Origin: JBBAAW01 sp041658075
GTDB taxonomy: Bacteria > Patescibacteriota > WWE3 > UBA101185 > UBA10185
DNA: 5,091 bases
Assembly (NCBI GenBank): GCA_041658075.1
Contig: JBBAAW010000032.1
Span: forward strand, 1 to 5,091
Direction of reading: 5' to 3'
Each line of letters begins with the position of its first letter. Position 1 is the stretch's first letter. The notes under the pieces are model-generated. The model had not been told where the DNA came from. It searched no databases and was given only the letters and a program-made list of their open reading frames with translations. This document shows positions 5,005 through 5,091 of the stretch, piece by piece. The translations under genes were made by a program, and so were the position numbers.

Positions 5005-5079
5005 TGGTGGGCCCACCAGGGATCGAACCTGGGACCAACCGGTTATGAGCCGGTCGCTCTACCGCTGAGCTATAGGCCC
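5005..5079 (-). tRNA. tRNA with CAT anticodon (Met or Ile2)
   Basis: This is a complete 75-base tRNA with encoded CCA. The acceptor GGGCCTA pairs with TGGGCCC (one T-G pair). The anticodon stem-loop is ACCGG-CTCATAA-CCGGT, giving CAT (5047-5045), and the T-arm is CCAGGTTCGATCCCTGG. It lacks the three G-C pairs of an initiator anticodon stem, so it is not the initiator. It may be elongator tRNA-Met or the AUA-reading tRNA-Ile whose C34 becomes lysidine. The GGGCCTATAGCTCAG 5' end resembles Clostridia tRNA-Ile, which leans slightly to Ile2, but identity cannot be settled by eye. It is the first tRNA of the visible operon. Confidence 0.93.
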
Positions 5080-5091
5080 AACTTCAGACCG

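Overview
The window looks like part of a low- to mid-GC, Gram-positive Clostridia chromosome. A Peptococcales-type genome (Desulfotomaculum/Pelotomaculum-like) is my best guess. The basis is strong AGGAGG ribosome sites, an OmpR-type regulator and 7TM-kinase pair, an IS200 transposase of the type common in that group, DivIVA-like coiled-coil proteins and a Firmicutes-like tRNA-Glu. The taxonomic call is inference from familiarity, not from a search.

Layout. (1) 1-654, minus strand: two short, consecutive, related coiled-coil proteins whose N-termini carry a DivIVA-like GYxPxxVE motif. The second runs off the window edge. The first appears to use a CTG start, set by a perfect Shine-Dalgarno sequence. 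(2) 655-892: a divergent intergenic region with an extended -10 promoter facing left, and three exact copies of TTACCTTAA at 11-bp multiples between the two transcription units, looking like an operator for an OmpR-family regulator. (3) 893-3881, plus strand: a two-component system. An OmpR/PhoB response regulator is followed by a 734-residue sensor kinase with a seven-helix 7TMR-DISM-type membrane domain, a degenerate histidine-kinase module (Asp where His should be, ATP-site motifs gone), a coiled coil, and a complete second histidine kinase. (4) About 3970-4690: an IS200-type insertion sequence carrying only tnpA (minus strand), bounded by two nearly identical hairpins, with a structured stretch downstream of tnpA. 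(5) 4705-5079, minus strand: the end of a tRNA operon, tRNA-CAT (Met or Ile2) then tRNA-Glu(TTC), separated by a 109-bp palindromic heptad-repeat element, followed by a possible tRNA remnant and a 12-bp-stem terminator.

How it works together (inference): the kinase presumably senses a membrane or intramembrane signal, since no extracellular domain is visible, and phosphorylates the adjacent regulator. The regulator probably binds the TTACCTTAA repeats and may control both its own operon and the divergent DivIVA-like pair. The most unusual protein is the tandem pseudokinase/kinase sensor. The most unusual DNA is the heptad palindrome inside the tRNA operon and the structured tail of the IS200 element. 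I found no CRISPR array, no tnpB, and no clear defence or toxin-antitoxin system.
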